This document shows positions 18,731 through 27,014 of a DNA stretch of 64,000 bases, in pieces (within the stretch, counting starts at the first letter, position 1; every line of letters begins with the position of its first letter). The translations under genes and the position numbers were made by a program. The DNA lies in assembly GCA_002344215.1 (NCBI GenBank), contig DDSV01000032.1, positions 157,736 to 221,735 on the forward strand. The letters run 5' to 3'. This DNA is from Akkermansiaceae bacterium UBA2381 (GTDB taxonomy: Bacteria > Verrucomicrobiota > Verrucomicrobiia > Verrucomicrobiales > DEV007). The notes below the pieces were generated by a model. It was not told where the DNA came from and did no database searches. It saw only the letters and a program-made list of their open reading frames with translations.

Positions 18731-19765
18731 ATGAAGCACGCACCACAGTCAGAGGAGGAATTGGATGAACTCGCGAGCGAGCCGGACCGGGGTGTCATCG
18801 ACGCGCTGAGCCGCATCGATGGGGATGTCCTTGTCGCCGGGGCCGGAGGAAAAATGGGCTTTCATCTTTCACTCATGCTTCGACGCGGATTCGACGTCCT
18901 CGGGATGAGCAATCGTGTGATCGCGGTTTCCCGCTTTGACGACGCCGCGGTTCGGGAAAAGTTCGAGTCACGGCACCTCGGGACGCTTTCCGCTGATCTG
19001 ACTGACGCGGAGGCAGTGGCGTCTCTCCCGGATGCATCCGCCGTTTTTTTTCTCGCCGGAAAGAAGTTCGGGACGGTCGATTCTCCCGGGATTCTGAAAC
19101 GTTTCAACGAGGAAATGCCGGCACTCATCGCGGAGCGATTTTCGGATTCAAGCATCGTCGCGTTGTCGACCGGATGTGTTTATCCCTTTGTCGAGCGCGA
19201 CAGCGGTGGATCCAAGGAGACGGACGAGGTCGATCCGGTCGGGGACTATGCGGTCTCCTGCCTCGGGAGGGAGAATGCCTTTATCAAGGGCAGCGAAGCT
19301 CACGGAACGCCACTTTCCCTGATCCGCCTTAATTACGCGGTCGACTTGCGTTACGGAGTGCTCGTCGATCTGGCGTTAAAGGTGCGGGCGGGAGAGCCGG
19401 TCGATCTCGAAATGGGCTACTTCAACTGTATCTGGCAGGGAGACGCAGTCGCCTGCACAATACGTTCTCTGGAGTTTGCCGCTGCGGCACCCGAGCCCTG
19501 GCTGATGAATGTCACCGGTTCGCGGATATTATCAGTGAGAGACGTGGCGCTCTCCTTTGGAGAGCTCTTCGGCAAAGTCGTTGATTTCACGGGAAGTGAA
19601 GGGGAGACAGCGTGGTTGAGCAATGCGGCCAAATGCCACCAACGTTTTGGCCTGCCTTCCGTCAGTGAGGAGAGTCTGATCAGTTGGGTCGCCGACTGGA
19701 TTGACCACGAAAGGCCTGTTCTTGGTAAACCGACCCACTTTGAGGTCAGGGACGGGAAGTATTGA
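18731..19765 (+). CDS. NAD-dependent epimerase/dehydratase-like protein lacking the usual Lys
   Basis: A 344-residue extended SDR. The dinucleotide motif is VLVAGAGGKMGFHLSL and the active Ser region is VALSTGCVYPF. Where extended SDRs have Tyr-x-x-x-Lys this protein reads DYAVSCLGREN, so the Lys is absent (Cys, with Arg three residues later). I recall the same YxxSxLGRE pattern in planctomycete relatives, so it is probably a real subfamily and not a decayed gene. It begins 2 bp after the FAD oxidoreductase and is probably cytoplasmic, so the pair may act on the same compound before and after uptake. Confidence 0.83.
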   Translation: MKHAPQSEEELDELASEPDRGVIDALSRIDGDVLVAGAGGKMGFHLSLMLRRGFDVLGMSNRVIAVSRFDDAAVREKFESRHLGTLSADLTDAEAVASLPDASAVFFLAGKKFGTVDSPGILKRFNEEMPALIAERFSDSSIVALSTGCVYPFVERDSGGSKETDEVDPVGDYAVSCLGRENAFIKGSEAHGTPLSLIRLNYAVDLRYGVLVDLALKVRAGEPVDLEMGYFNCIWQGDAVACTIRSLEFAAAAPEPWLMNVTGSRILSVRDVALSFGELFGKVVDFTGSEGETAWLSNAAKCHQRFGLPSVSEESLISWVADWIDHERPVLGKPTHFEVRDGKY

Positions 19766-19798
19766 GCGACGGCCGTTTTCGGTTCGCGAGAAGCGTGT

Positions 19799-19873
19799 GT
19801 AGCGAAGGTCGTGAGACCTTCGAAGAGGCCGGTGGTATGCAGGATCAACCGAAGGTCTCACGACCTTCGCTAC
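19799..19873. repeat. REPIN-like element: two inverted GTAG hairpins
   Basis: A perfect 24-bp inverted repeat (19799-19822 and 19850-19873) flanks a 27-bp spacer. Each arm begins at its outer end with GTAG and is itself a hairpin: CGAAGGTC-GTGA-GACCTTCG. A GTAG tetranucleotide followed by a palindrome, present as an inverted pair, is the layout described for REP doublets (REPINs) mobilised by RAYT transposases. It lies between the convergent epimerase and PmoA-like genes, where it could also act as a bidirectional transcription stop. Confidence 0.8.
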
Positions 19874-19878
19874 CTCGT

Positions 19879-20895
19879 TCACTCTTTGGCAAATGCCTGA
19901 TAGAGGCCCTCGACGTCCGCCTTTTTCGGGTCATCACGATGGAAGGCAAAACGCCAGCGGAAGGTGACTGTCTCACCGTTTGGAATCACCATCTGACCTG
20001 CCTTGGGGTCTTCCAGCTTTTCAAAGTGCCGCTTGCCGAAAATGTTGGCGGTGACGAGACCGTAAGTCCGGGAGTGCCAGTACGACGGATGGCGGGGATT
20101 TGAAGGGTGGTCGAAGATGGCGACTCCGACCGGTTGGCCTCCGACTTCTCCATAAGAATCGACCCATCGCGCGCGTTTGCCCCAGGTCGCCTCTCCCTCA
20201 ATGCCTTCACTGTTGATGAGATGACCGCTCGCCGGGACGGTCTCAGTTCCCTTACCTGTTCGTCGGGAAACTTGCAGTTCGGAGGCCACGCGTATCGCCA
20301 TGCCGGCGTCCTTCTGATCGCCGAAGGTCACGTCCCCGTTTGAAGCGTGAAAGGCGATCGTGATATCGAGCAGTCGGGGTGCGGTTGCGTCCGCGGGCGC
20401 AAAAAAGCGCACCGTTCGGGTATCGCTCATCACGACCGTGCCGTCGGCCGCCACGTAGTCATTTTCGGCGACAAAGTGACCTTCCTTTTCACCGCTTTTG
20501 ACCTCGACAAATTTCCGGTGCACGGTTTTACCCGGGGTTCTTCCTTTGTCGGGACGGACCGCCCAGAAGCTGTGCCCGTTGACCTCGCTGTGGGCAAACC
20601 AAAGCGACTGATGGTGCGGGTGATCGGTGTCTTCTCCTTCGATGATCTCGAGAGGAAATTTCCGTGTCATCGGCACCTGACCGGGGCCGAGGACGGGGTA
20701 AAAGAGCGGGAAATAACGATCTTCACCCTTGATGATGTAGTCCGTGAAGAGTTCGCCGTTGAGTTCGATGCGGAGACGGTCGTCCTGTTCGGTGAGTTTC
20801 ACCGAATTCGTTGCTTTCGTGCTGTCGGCGGCAGAACTGAAACAGGGAAGCAGCACACTGAGAATCAAGGCGGAGGAAAGGAGTCGGGGAGTCAT
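19879..20895 (-). CDS. PmoA-like (DUF6807) exported protein
   Basis: A 338-residue protein; the start at 20895 gives a signal peptide (TPRLLSSALILSVLLPCFSSA). The conserved block DHPHHQSLWFAHSEVNG with its cluster of histidines and PLFYPVLGPGQVPMTRKFP places it in the DUF6807 family, often labelled methane oxygenase PmoA although it is unrelated to the methane monooxygenase subunit in function. Such proteins are frequent near sugar dehydrogenases in Planctomycetes and Verrucomicrobiota. The role is unknown. Confidence 0.87.
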   Translation of the reverse strand: MTPRLLSSALILSVLLPCFSSAADSTKATNSVKLTEQDDRLRIELNGELFTDYIIKGEDRYFPLFYPVLGPGQVPMTRKFPLEIIEGEDTDHPHHQSLWFAHSEVNGHSFWAVRPDKGRTPGKTVHRKFVEVKSGEKEGHFVAENDYVAADGTVVMSDTRTVRFFAPADATAPRLLDITIAFHASNGDVTFGDQKDAGMAIRVASELQVSRRTGKGTETVPASGHLINSEGIEGEATWGKRARWVDSYGEVGGQPVGVAIFDHPSNPRHPSYWHSRTYGLVTANIFGKRHFEKLEDPKAGQMVIPNGETVTFRWRFAFHRDDPKKADVEGLYQAFAKE

Positions 20896-20973
20896 GTATA
20901 CAATCCTAGGCAGACAAAAGTGAATTCGGGAACCCTGCGGGCGAGCGCATTCACGCCAGTGGGGAACTCGGGG

Positions 20974-21049
20974 GTGGGCGCGTTGTCCCCAACGCGCTGC
21001 CACCGGGCCGGATGACATTCAACCGGCTGGTTAGGGACAACCCGCCCTA
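20974..21049. repeat. Degenerate REPIN-like inverted pair
   Basis: Two imperfect arms, 20974-20993 and 21030-21049, match as inverted copies at about 17 of 20 positions and carry the words GCGTTGTCCCCAAC and GTTAGGGACAACCCGCC. The left arm contains its own hairpin CGCGTTG-TCCC-CAACGCG. The sequence is the same family as the element at 29486-29568, but the outer tetranucleotides are decayed (GTGG and ATAG). It abuts the stop codon of the large DUF1080-heme gene. Confidence 0.6.
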
Positions 21050-24000
21050 TTACTTCCCATACACCTTGTCCTTGGGATCACCCGCCGACATGAGATAGGC
21101 CATGAGGTCCCGCACTTCGTCGCCGTTGAGGAGATTGATCAAGCCTGGAGGCATCTGTGAGACGGGGACGCTTTCAATTTTGGCGGCGTCGGCGCGCTTC
21201 ATCTTCACGGGCTCGCCCTTTGGATCGGGCGGGTAAATCTCAATGTCGTCACCGCGCTCGACGACAAGTCCGGTGTGGACCGCGCCGCCCTTCGTTGTAA
21301 CGCTCGAGCTGCCATACTGGTCGCTGATAACCTTGCTCGGATCGAGGATCGATTCGAGGACGTAGGCCACGTCGAACTTGTTGCGGATGCTGGTGACATC
21401 GGGTCCGATGTCGCCTCCGAAACCGGCCATGCGGTGGCAGGCGCCGCAACCGACAGCGTGAAAAAGGCTGCGTCCGTTCTCGTAGTTCGCATTGCGGAAC
21501 TGGCCGGTGTTAGCGTGCTTCGAGGCGGATTCGATCGTCCAGACCTGGCCCGGTCCCTTTGGCGGGGTGATCGCGAAATCGGGCACGGCCTGGTAGCTGA
21601 CGCCGGTGATATCCTTGAGTGCGATCAGTTGATCGTTCGGCGCATGGGCGAGAGCCTCGTCGCGGGTGTTGGTGAGGAAGCCCCCGTAGCTTGCGCCTCC
21701 GGGATGTTTCGCGGCAGCATTGAGGAAGGTGAAATAGCGGCGGCGTTGCTCAAGGGTCCAGCCGCTCTTCTGGTTGCGCAGAGCGAAGGCATAAGCGATG
21801 CCGCGGATGGGCGGGTAATCATCGAGCATCGCCTGGATGCTGCGTCCGTAGCCCTGGTTGCGTGTCACAAGCTCGGCCCAGTCGGGGATCTCGGGAGCGC
21901 CGGGATTTTCGATCAAGGTAAGGGCCTTTCCGATCACCGAGGGCACCTCGAGGGCGACTAACAAATTCACCAATTCGACATTGGCGTCGGCCGACTGCGC
22001 GGGGAGAAGGGCGTCGAGCTTGGCGACGACTTTCTCGCGGGTCTCGCCTTCGGGTTTACCGAGGCGAATGAGATTGAGCTGCCAGGCGCGGAGCCAGCCG
22101 AGGAGTTGGGGTTCGGTCAGGCTCGCCGGATCCATCTCGAGAAGGGCGGCGGTGAGTTTGGCTCCGTGCGTTTTTGAATCCCCCTGGCGGGCGAGAGCGA
22201 CGGCTCCGGTGATGCGGGTCTGGGGATCGGACGCGGTGAGGACCTTGTCGGCCCATTGCGCGACGGGTTGAGACTCGACCGCGACGCGGGCGGCGTTGCG
22301 GATGAAGCGATCGGTGCTGGAGAGATGGGGCCAGGCCTTTTCAATCGCAGCGGCGTTTTCCTTTCCGTGGAAGGCCTCGAGCTCACGACGCAGGGTGCGG
22401 GCTTCGGTGATCTCTTTCGGTTCGGCGACGGCCTCTTCTTTGCCGATCGGTTTTGTGTAAGTCACACGATAAAGGGCCGACTGGGCGTTGCGCCCGCCGA
22501 TCGTGAAATAAAGGGCTCCATCCTTGCCGACGATCGCGTCGGTGACGGGGAGGGGAGCGCCGAAGACAAAGGGCTCGGCTTTGCCGGTGTAGCTCGCTCC
22601 CTGCGCCTCAAGATGGATCGCGTAGATCGTGCCGAAGGTCCAGTCGAGCGCGTAGATCGCCTTTTGGTATTTGGCAGGGAACTTCGCTCCGACTCCTGCG
22701 ACGACGCCGGTGGGCGAGCCGGGGCCAATATCGACGACGGGGGGCAGGCTGTCCTCGTAGTAGGCCGGCCATTTGCCCGAGCCGCTGCGCCAGCCGTAGT
22801 CGCCTCCGCTGACGACATGGCAGATGCGTGTGGGACGATACCAGGGCGATCCCATGTCCCACTCCATGTCAGCGTCGTAGGTGAAGAGATCGCCGTGTTG
22901 ATTGAGGGAGATGTCATATTGGTTGCGGAAGCCGGTGCAGTAGATCTCGTGTTTCTGCGATTTGGGATCAAAACGTGTCACCCATCCACCTGGAGCAAGA
23001 CGGCCGCGGGCGTGCCCCTTGGCGTCCCACATGCGGGGGAGGACATGATCTTCCTGCCAGCCTTTCACCCGCGATCCTGAGATCGATTCAGCCGGGGGCA
23101 GATCGGTGTGATTGCCGCCATCCACATAAAGCTGGGTGCCGTCTTCGGTGAGAATGACCGCGTGGTTTCCGTGTTCGCCGCCGCCGGTGGAGCTGGGCAT
23201 CTCTTCGGCCTTGTCGAGCTTGCCGTCGCCATCGCTGTCGGTGACGCGGTGAAGTTTGCCGCCGTTGCGGTTGAACCAGAGGGCGTCGAAAGCCCAGACC
23301 ATGCCTTGACCGGCGGAAACATCGACGGGCATCTTTTCGACCCTGGCTTCGGCCCCGGAAACGTCGATGCGGTAGAGTCCCTTGTCACCCTGGTCGCTCG
23401 CGAGCAAGCGGCCCTTGTCATCGGTGGTGAGGGCAACCCACGAGCCCTGTTCCTCCTTCGGCACGGTGTAAAGCAGCTCGACTTTGAAGCCGTCGACCAC
23501 GTTGATCTCCGCGGGCTCGAGCGGCGAACTGCCACCCTTTCCGCCACCTCCGCCCGGACCATCGATTCCGGCAATGCCCCAGGGACCCATGCCGAATTTG
23601 CCGTGGGCTTTGAGTTTGCCGGTCCATGAGGCGTCGTCAAAAGCGGCCGTCTTCCAGCCTTCGGCTTCGGTGAGGGAAAGTTTCCAATCGGGTGTGCTGA
23701 TCACCGTCGCTTTTTTTCCGTCGATCGTTTCGTATTCGAGCTTCAAGGTGAATGCGGCCGATCCCCCGCGGTTGCGGGCCTTCGCGGCGATCACGTTTTT
23801 GCCGGTCTTGAGGAACTTCGTCACGGCCGGATTCAAAATCGGCTCGCCCCAGTCGGGGGCGCGACCGGCGCTCTCGCCGTTGATCCAGAGCTCGAGTTCA
23901 TTGTCGCAGGTGGCGTAGAGTTTGGCCGACTTCACCTCGCCGGTGACGTCGAAGGATTTGCGCAGAAAGATCCAGTCGTCGTTCACCACATCGGCCCGCC

Positions 24001-24853
24001 AGATCCACGAGGAGAGGGGCTCGTTCGTGATCCATTGGTAGGCGATGCGGGGGGCTGGAGCCGCCGCTCCGGGAGCACCCTTGCCTTTGCCCTTGGCATT
24101 CGCGGCGGCGGGTTTGGCGTTGGGGTTGGCTGCTTTGGCACTGTCCTCGATCGCCTTTTTCAAAACCCCTTCGCCCTCGCTGTCGCTCAGTTTGCGGAAC
24201 TGGATGTTTTTATATTCGACCCGCATCGGCGGTCCGGCGTGGAGTTGCAGGCCGATCACGCCCTTCGCAAGGGCTTCGGGATGATTGTCGGTGATGTCGA
24301 CGGTGGTGACGCTGTTGATCTGGTGGAGGAGGCGGTTGCCCACGACGACGACACGAAGGGTGTTCCATTCCCAGTCCTTCAGTTCGGTCTTGTCGCCGAC
24401 CTCGCCGACGACCTTGGGCGTTCCGTCAGGGCCGACCTCGACGCGCTGACCACGCTGGGCGATGATGCCGCGCTTGCCGAGTTTCTCGCCGTAAAGCATC
24501 CCGAAATAGTTCTGCGAGGGGTGCAGGTCAGCCTGGTAGCCGGCGAGGACGAAGTTGGCCTCGTCGACGATCTTGCTGCGGTATTGGAGTCCCGAGTTGT
24601 TGCCCTTGTAGCGCACCTCTGCGGTGATCTCAAAATCCGCAACTTCGCCGCCCTGCCAGACGAGGAAGGTGTTGCCCTTGGTCGGATTCTCCGGGGTTGT
24701 CTCGCCGACGATGACCCCGTCCTTCACGGACCAGAATTGAGGCAGGCCTTTCCAACCGGAGAGGTCTTTGCCGTTGAAAAGGGATTCCTGGGCCTGGGCC
24801 GGAAGGATCAGGGCGAGGAAGCCGAGGACGAAGAGCGGGAGTTTGCGATGCAT
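21050..24853 (-). CDS. Giant exported DUF1080 plus PVC-type heme-binding protein
   Basis: A 1267-residue protein; the start at 24853 gives a signal peptide (HRKLPLFVLGFLALILPAQA). Domain order: a DUF1080/3-keto-disaccharide hydrolase-like fold (about 22-215, SLFNGKDLSGWKGLPQFWSV), an Ala/Lys/Gly-rich linker (about 235-265), a beta-sandwich that may bind carbohydrate (about 270-430), a propeller-type dehydrogenase region (about 455-780), HEAT-like helices, and a mono-heme cytochrome domain with CGACH (Cys1136, Cys1139, His1140). The combination suggests capture and oxidation of a glycan with electron release through heme, which is inferred. Much larger than the simpler relative at 460-3279. 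Confidence 0.88.
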   Translation of the reverse strand: MHRKLPLFVLGFLALILPAQAQESLFNGKDLSGWKGLPQFWSVKDGVIVGETTPENPTKGNTFLVWQGGEVADFEITAEVRYKGNNSGLQYRSKIVDEANFVLAGYQADLHPSQNYFGMLYGEKLGKRGIIAQRGQRVEVGPDGTPKVVGEVGDKTELKDWEWNTLRVVVVGNRLLHQINSVTTVDITDNHPEALAKGVIGLQLHAGPPMRVEYKNIQFRKLSDSEGEGVLKKAIEDSAKAANPNAKPAAANAKGKGKGAPGAAAPAPRIAYQWITNEPLSSWIWRADVVNDDWIFLRKSFDVTGEVKSAKLYATCDNELELWINGESAGRAPDWGEPILNPAVTKFLKTGKNVIAAKARNRGGSAAFTLKLEYETIDGKKATVISTPDWKLSLTEAEGWKTAAFDDASWTGKLKAHGKFGMGPWGIAGIDGPGGGGGKGGSSPLEPAEINVVDGFKVELLYTVPKEEQGSWVALTTDDKGRLLASDQGDKGLYRIDVSGAEARVEKMPVDVSAGQGMVWAFDALWFNRNGGKLHRVTDSDGDGKLDKAEEMPSSTGGGEHGNHAVILTEDGTQLYVDGGNHTDLPPAESISGSRVKGWQEDHVLPRMWDAKGHARGRLAPGGWVTRFDPKSQKHEIYCTGFRNQYDISLNQHGDLFTYDADMEWDMGSPWYRPTRICHVVSGGDYGWRSGSGKWPAYYEDSLPPVVDIGPGSPTGVVAGVGAKFPAKYQKAIYALDWTFGTIYAIHLEAQGASYTGKAEPFVFGAPLPVTDAIVGKDGALYFTIGGRNAQSALYRVTYTKPIGKEEAVAEPKEITEARTLRRELEAFHGKENAAAIEKAWPHLSSTDRFIRNAARVAVESQPVAQWADKVLTASDPQTRITGAVALARQGDSKTHGAKLTAALLEMDPASLTEPQLLGWLRAWQLNLIRLGKPEGETREKVVAKLDALLPAQSADANVELVNLLVALEVPSVIGKALTLIENPGAPEIPDWAELVTRNQGYGRSIQAMLDDYPPIRGIAYAFALRNQKSGWTLEQRRRYFTFLNAAAKHPGGASYGGFLTNTRDEALAHAPNDQLIALKDITGVSYQAVPDFAITPPKGPGQVWTIESASKHANTGQFRNANYENGRSLFHAVGCGACHRMAGFGGDIGPDVTSIRNKFDVAYVLESILDPSKVISDQYGSSSVTTKGGAVHTGLVVERGDDIEIYPPDPKGEPVKMKRADAAKIESVPVSQMPPGLINLLNGDEVRDLMAYLMSAGDPKDKVYGK

Positions 24854-24973
24854 GGGGCTTGTTTTGCACCAAAACCGGCCCCGCGTCCAGCCCGCAAGTC
24901 CGCTACCCGGGGAGGACGCGTTGTCCCGGCGTGCCGCGAAGATCCGGAGCGGGAAGGGGATCAAAAGATCACG

Positions 24974-25339
24974 TTACCCGTTCGCCGCCGCCCCCAACTC
25001 CCCCCGAAAGACAAAATAGACCGCTCCGAGTATACAGAGACCGGCCCAGAGATAGTCGAGCTTGAGAGGTTCCTTGAGATAAAACACGGCGAAGGGAACA
25101 AAAAGCGAGAGGGTGATCACCTCCTGCAGTATCTTGAGTTGGCCGACATTCATTACGGTATAGCCTATCCGATTGGCCGGCACCTGCAGCATGTACTCAA
25201 AAAAGGCGACGCCCCAGCTTACCAGTGCGGCAATGATCCAGGGTTTGTGTCCCATCTCCTTGAGGTGGGCGTACCAGGCGAAGGTCATGAAAAGATTGCT
25301 CAGGCAAAGCAGTCCGACTGACGAGAGATAGGGATTCAT
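24974..25339 (-). CDS. DMT family protein (DUF486), small membrane protein
   Basis: A 121-residue protein with four membrane segments; the start at 25339 (MNPYLSSVG) fits the family. Signature words are LFMTFAWYAHLKE, NRIGYTVMNVGQLKILQEVITL and the last segment YLWAGLCILGAVYFVFRG. The family resembles half of a drug/metabolite transporter and may work as a dimer; the substrate is unknown. It begins 39 bp after the stop of the 2OG-Fe oxygenase gene upstream. Confidence 0.88.
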   Translation of the reverse strand: MNPYLSSVGLLCLSNLFMTFAWYAHLKEMGHKPWIIAALVSWGVAFFEYMLQVPANRIGYTVMNVGQLKILQEVITLSLFVPFAVFYLKEPLKLDYLWAGLCILGAVYFVFRGELGAAANG

Positions 25340-25378
25340 GGAGAGAGTGAAGAGGGTTGGACGGGGCACCTGACAGGG

Positions 25379-26038
25379 TCACAGCGGAGCGTTTTCAGAG
25401 CGTTTTCGAAACCATCCCGTCAGCGAGAAACGTTCCCGCCTTGCCGGAAGGACCTCATGCCAGAAGTCGGCGGAGAGAAAGAGAACCAGCTTGCCGAACC
25501 CGGGAGTGATATCGAGAAAGGGGCCGTCCTTCCCCGCGATGCGATCCGTGTAAAGACGAAGGATGCCTCCATCCTCAGGCGTCCAATCCCGGTTGAGATA
25601 GACGATGGCCGAGACCGTGCGCTCCGAACTGCCTCGATGACAGTCGAGGTGTGCTTTGTAAAACGCCCCGGGAGGGTAACAGGCGAGATGGGCTTCAAGA
25701 TCGAAGAGACCGAGGAAAAGCTCCTGATTGAGCAAGGTGCGCACTGCCTCCATTCGGGTCCAGTAGGCGCGCTGTGCTTCGGTCAGGTTGGCCGGATCGA
25801 GCCAGAGCACTTCGTCCCCACGGATCTCCGAGCGGATCTGCTTTTCCTGCCCCCGGCCGACCGCCGCCTCGTGCAGGATACCGTTTTCGCGAAAGGCCGT
25901 AATTTCGTCCAGCAAGGCCCGCCCGGTTTCCTCATCGAGAAAGTCCGGCACAACGAGGTAGCCGGGACCGGCGAGGGCCTCGGCAAGGCCGGAAAGTGGG
26001 GTCGAACCAGTGCTCAAGTCAGGATACATAAGAACCAT
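25379..26038 (-). CDS. 2OG-Fe(II) oxygenase (prolyl-4-hydroxylase type)
   Basis: A 219-residue protein. The iron-binding HLD pair is in AHLDCHRGSSERTVSAIVYL, followed by LNRDWTPEDGGILRLY, and the distal His and the 2-oxoglutarate-binding Arg are in FWHEVLPARRERFSLTGWF. This is the typical P4Hc double-stranded beta-helix. It should hydroxylate a protein or small molecule with O2 and 2-oxoglutarate in the cytoplasm; the target is unknown. An alternative start three codons downstream (26029) is possible. Confidence 0.87.
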   Translation of the reverse strand: MVLMYPDLSTGSTPLSGLAEALAGPGYLVVPDFLDEETGRALLDEITAFRENGILHEAAVGRGQEKQIRSEIRGDEVLWLDPANLTEAQRAYWTRMEAVRTLLNQELFLGLFDLEAHLACYPPGAFYKAHLDCHRGSSERTVSAIVYLNRDWTPEDGGILRLYTDRIAGKDGPFLDITPGFGKLVLFLSADFWHEVLPARRERFSLTGWFRKRSENAPL

Positions 26039-26138
26039 GTCGGGTACGGCGGAGACCTGTTTTTGTCAATGAGTGGAGAACCGTTCGCAACGCAATTACG
26101 TTCTCGACAGCCCGACTGGTCGTTGCCACGATTCGGGC

Positions 26139-27014
26139 ATGATGAGAATCCCCCTTTTTCTTTCGATTACCGCTATTCTCTTCATGGCATTCAGCACCCT
26201 GCCCGCCAAAGAACCGGCTATGACACTCTCTTCTGAAATCCGCACCAAAGCACTCGGCATCCTTCGCGAGGCGCTCGTCCTGGAGGACCCCGAAAAATTC
26301 TGGGTCTCCATGCACGCGGCCGAAGGACTCACCCTCGGAGGCCACGGAGACGAGATCATCCCTGTTCTTGAGCCGAAACTGTCGACCGAAAAGGACGGGC
26401 AACGCCTCTGCGGGCTGGCCCGGGAGCTCGTCCGGGCGGGCGAACGGGAACCTATCGAGGTCCTCACCGAAGTCCTCCGGCGCGAGGATCCCTATGGACA
26501 CACCCACGCCGCCGAAAGTCTCTATAAGGTCGTCGAGGTCGGTGACGCGGTCGTGATGCGGGAGCGCTTCGAAAAAGGTGGCGATATCAAGTTGCGGCTC
26601 ATGGCAGCCGCAGCACTTGCACGGAAAGACGGAGATGCCGCCGCCTACACCTTCATCCGCGAGTGTCGAGACGGGAAAGACCCCGACGGTCTCCAGATCG
26701 CGGCGTGGATCCTCGGGATCATCGGAGACAAGAGCGACATTGAACCCCTCCGAAAACGCCTCGCCGATGCGCCCACGCCGGTGATCCGCGGGTATGTCGT
26801 GAATGCCCTCGCGGTGCTCGGGGATCCGGAAGGTCTCGCCATGCTGACCCGGGACCTTGACGATGAGGATCCGATGATTCGCACCTACGCGGCCACCTTT
26901 GCCGGTGACGCGAAAGCCTACTCGACGCAGGCGAGGCTTGAGGCGATGCTCGACGACCCCTTTGCCGACGCCCGCGTTCGGGCGGCCCAGACCCTTTTAC
27001 AATTATCCCGATGA
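26139..27014 (+). CDS. Exported HEAT-repeat protein
   Basis: A 291-residue protein with a signal peptide (MMRIPLFLSITAILFMAFSTL); the start at 26139 is chosen for that reason. The rest is made of HEAT-like helical pairs (AAEGLTLGGHGDEIIPVL, HTHAAESLYKVVEVGD, IAAWILGIIGDKSDIEPL, VVNALAVLGDPEGLAML). It is likely a scaffold and no catalytic motif is seen. Its stop overlaps the start of the HpcH aldolase gene by 4 bp (ATGA at 27011-27014), a surprising coupling of an exported and a cytoplasmic protein. Confidence 0.82.
   Translation: MMRIPLFLSITAILFMAFSTLPAKEPAMTLSSEIRTKALGILREALVLEDPEKFWVSMHAAEGLTLGGHGDEIIPVLEPKLSTEKDGQRLCGLARELVRAGEREPIEVLTEVLRREDPYGHTHAAESLYKVVEVGDAVVMRERFEKGGDIKLRLMAAAALARKDGDAAAYTFIRECRDGKDPDGLQIAAWILGIIGDKSDIEPLRKRLADAPTPVIRGYVVNALAVLGDPEGLAMLTRDLDDEDPMIRTYAATFAGDAKAYSTQARLEAMLDDPFADARVRAAQTLLQLSR

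Noticed and set aside
24035..25321. Rightward open frame of about 428 codons
   Set aside because: It is antisense to the DUF1080-heme gene and the DMT-family gene and has no family features.
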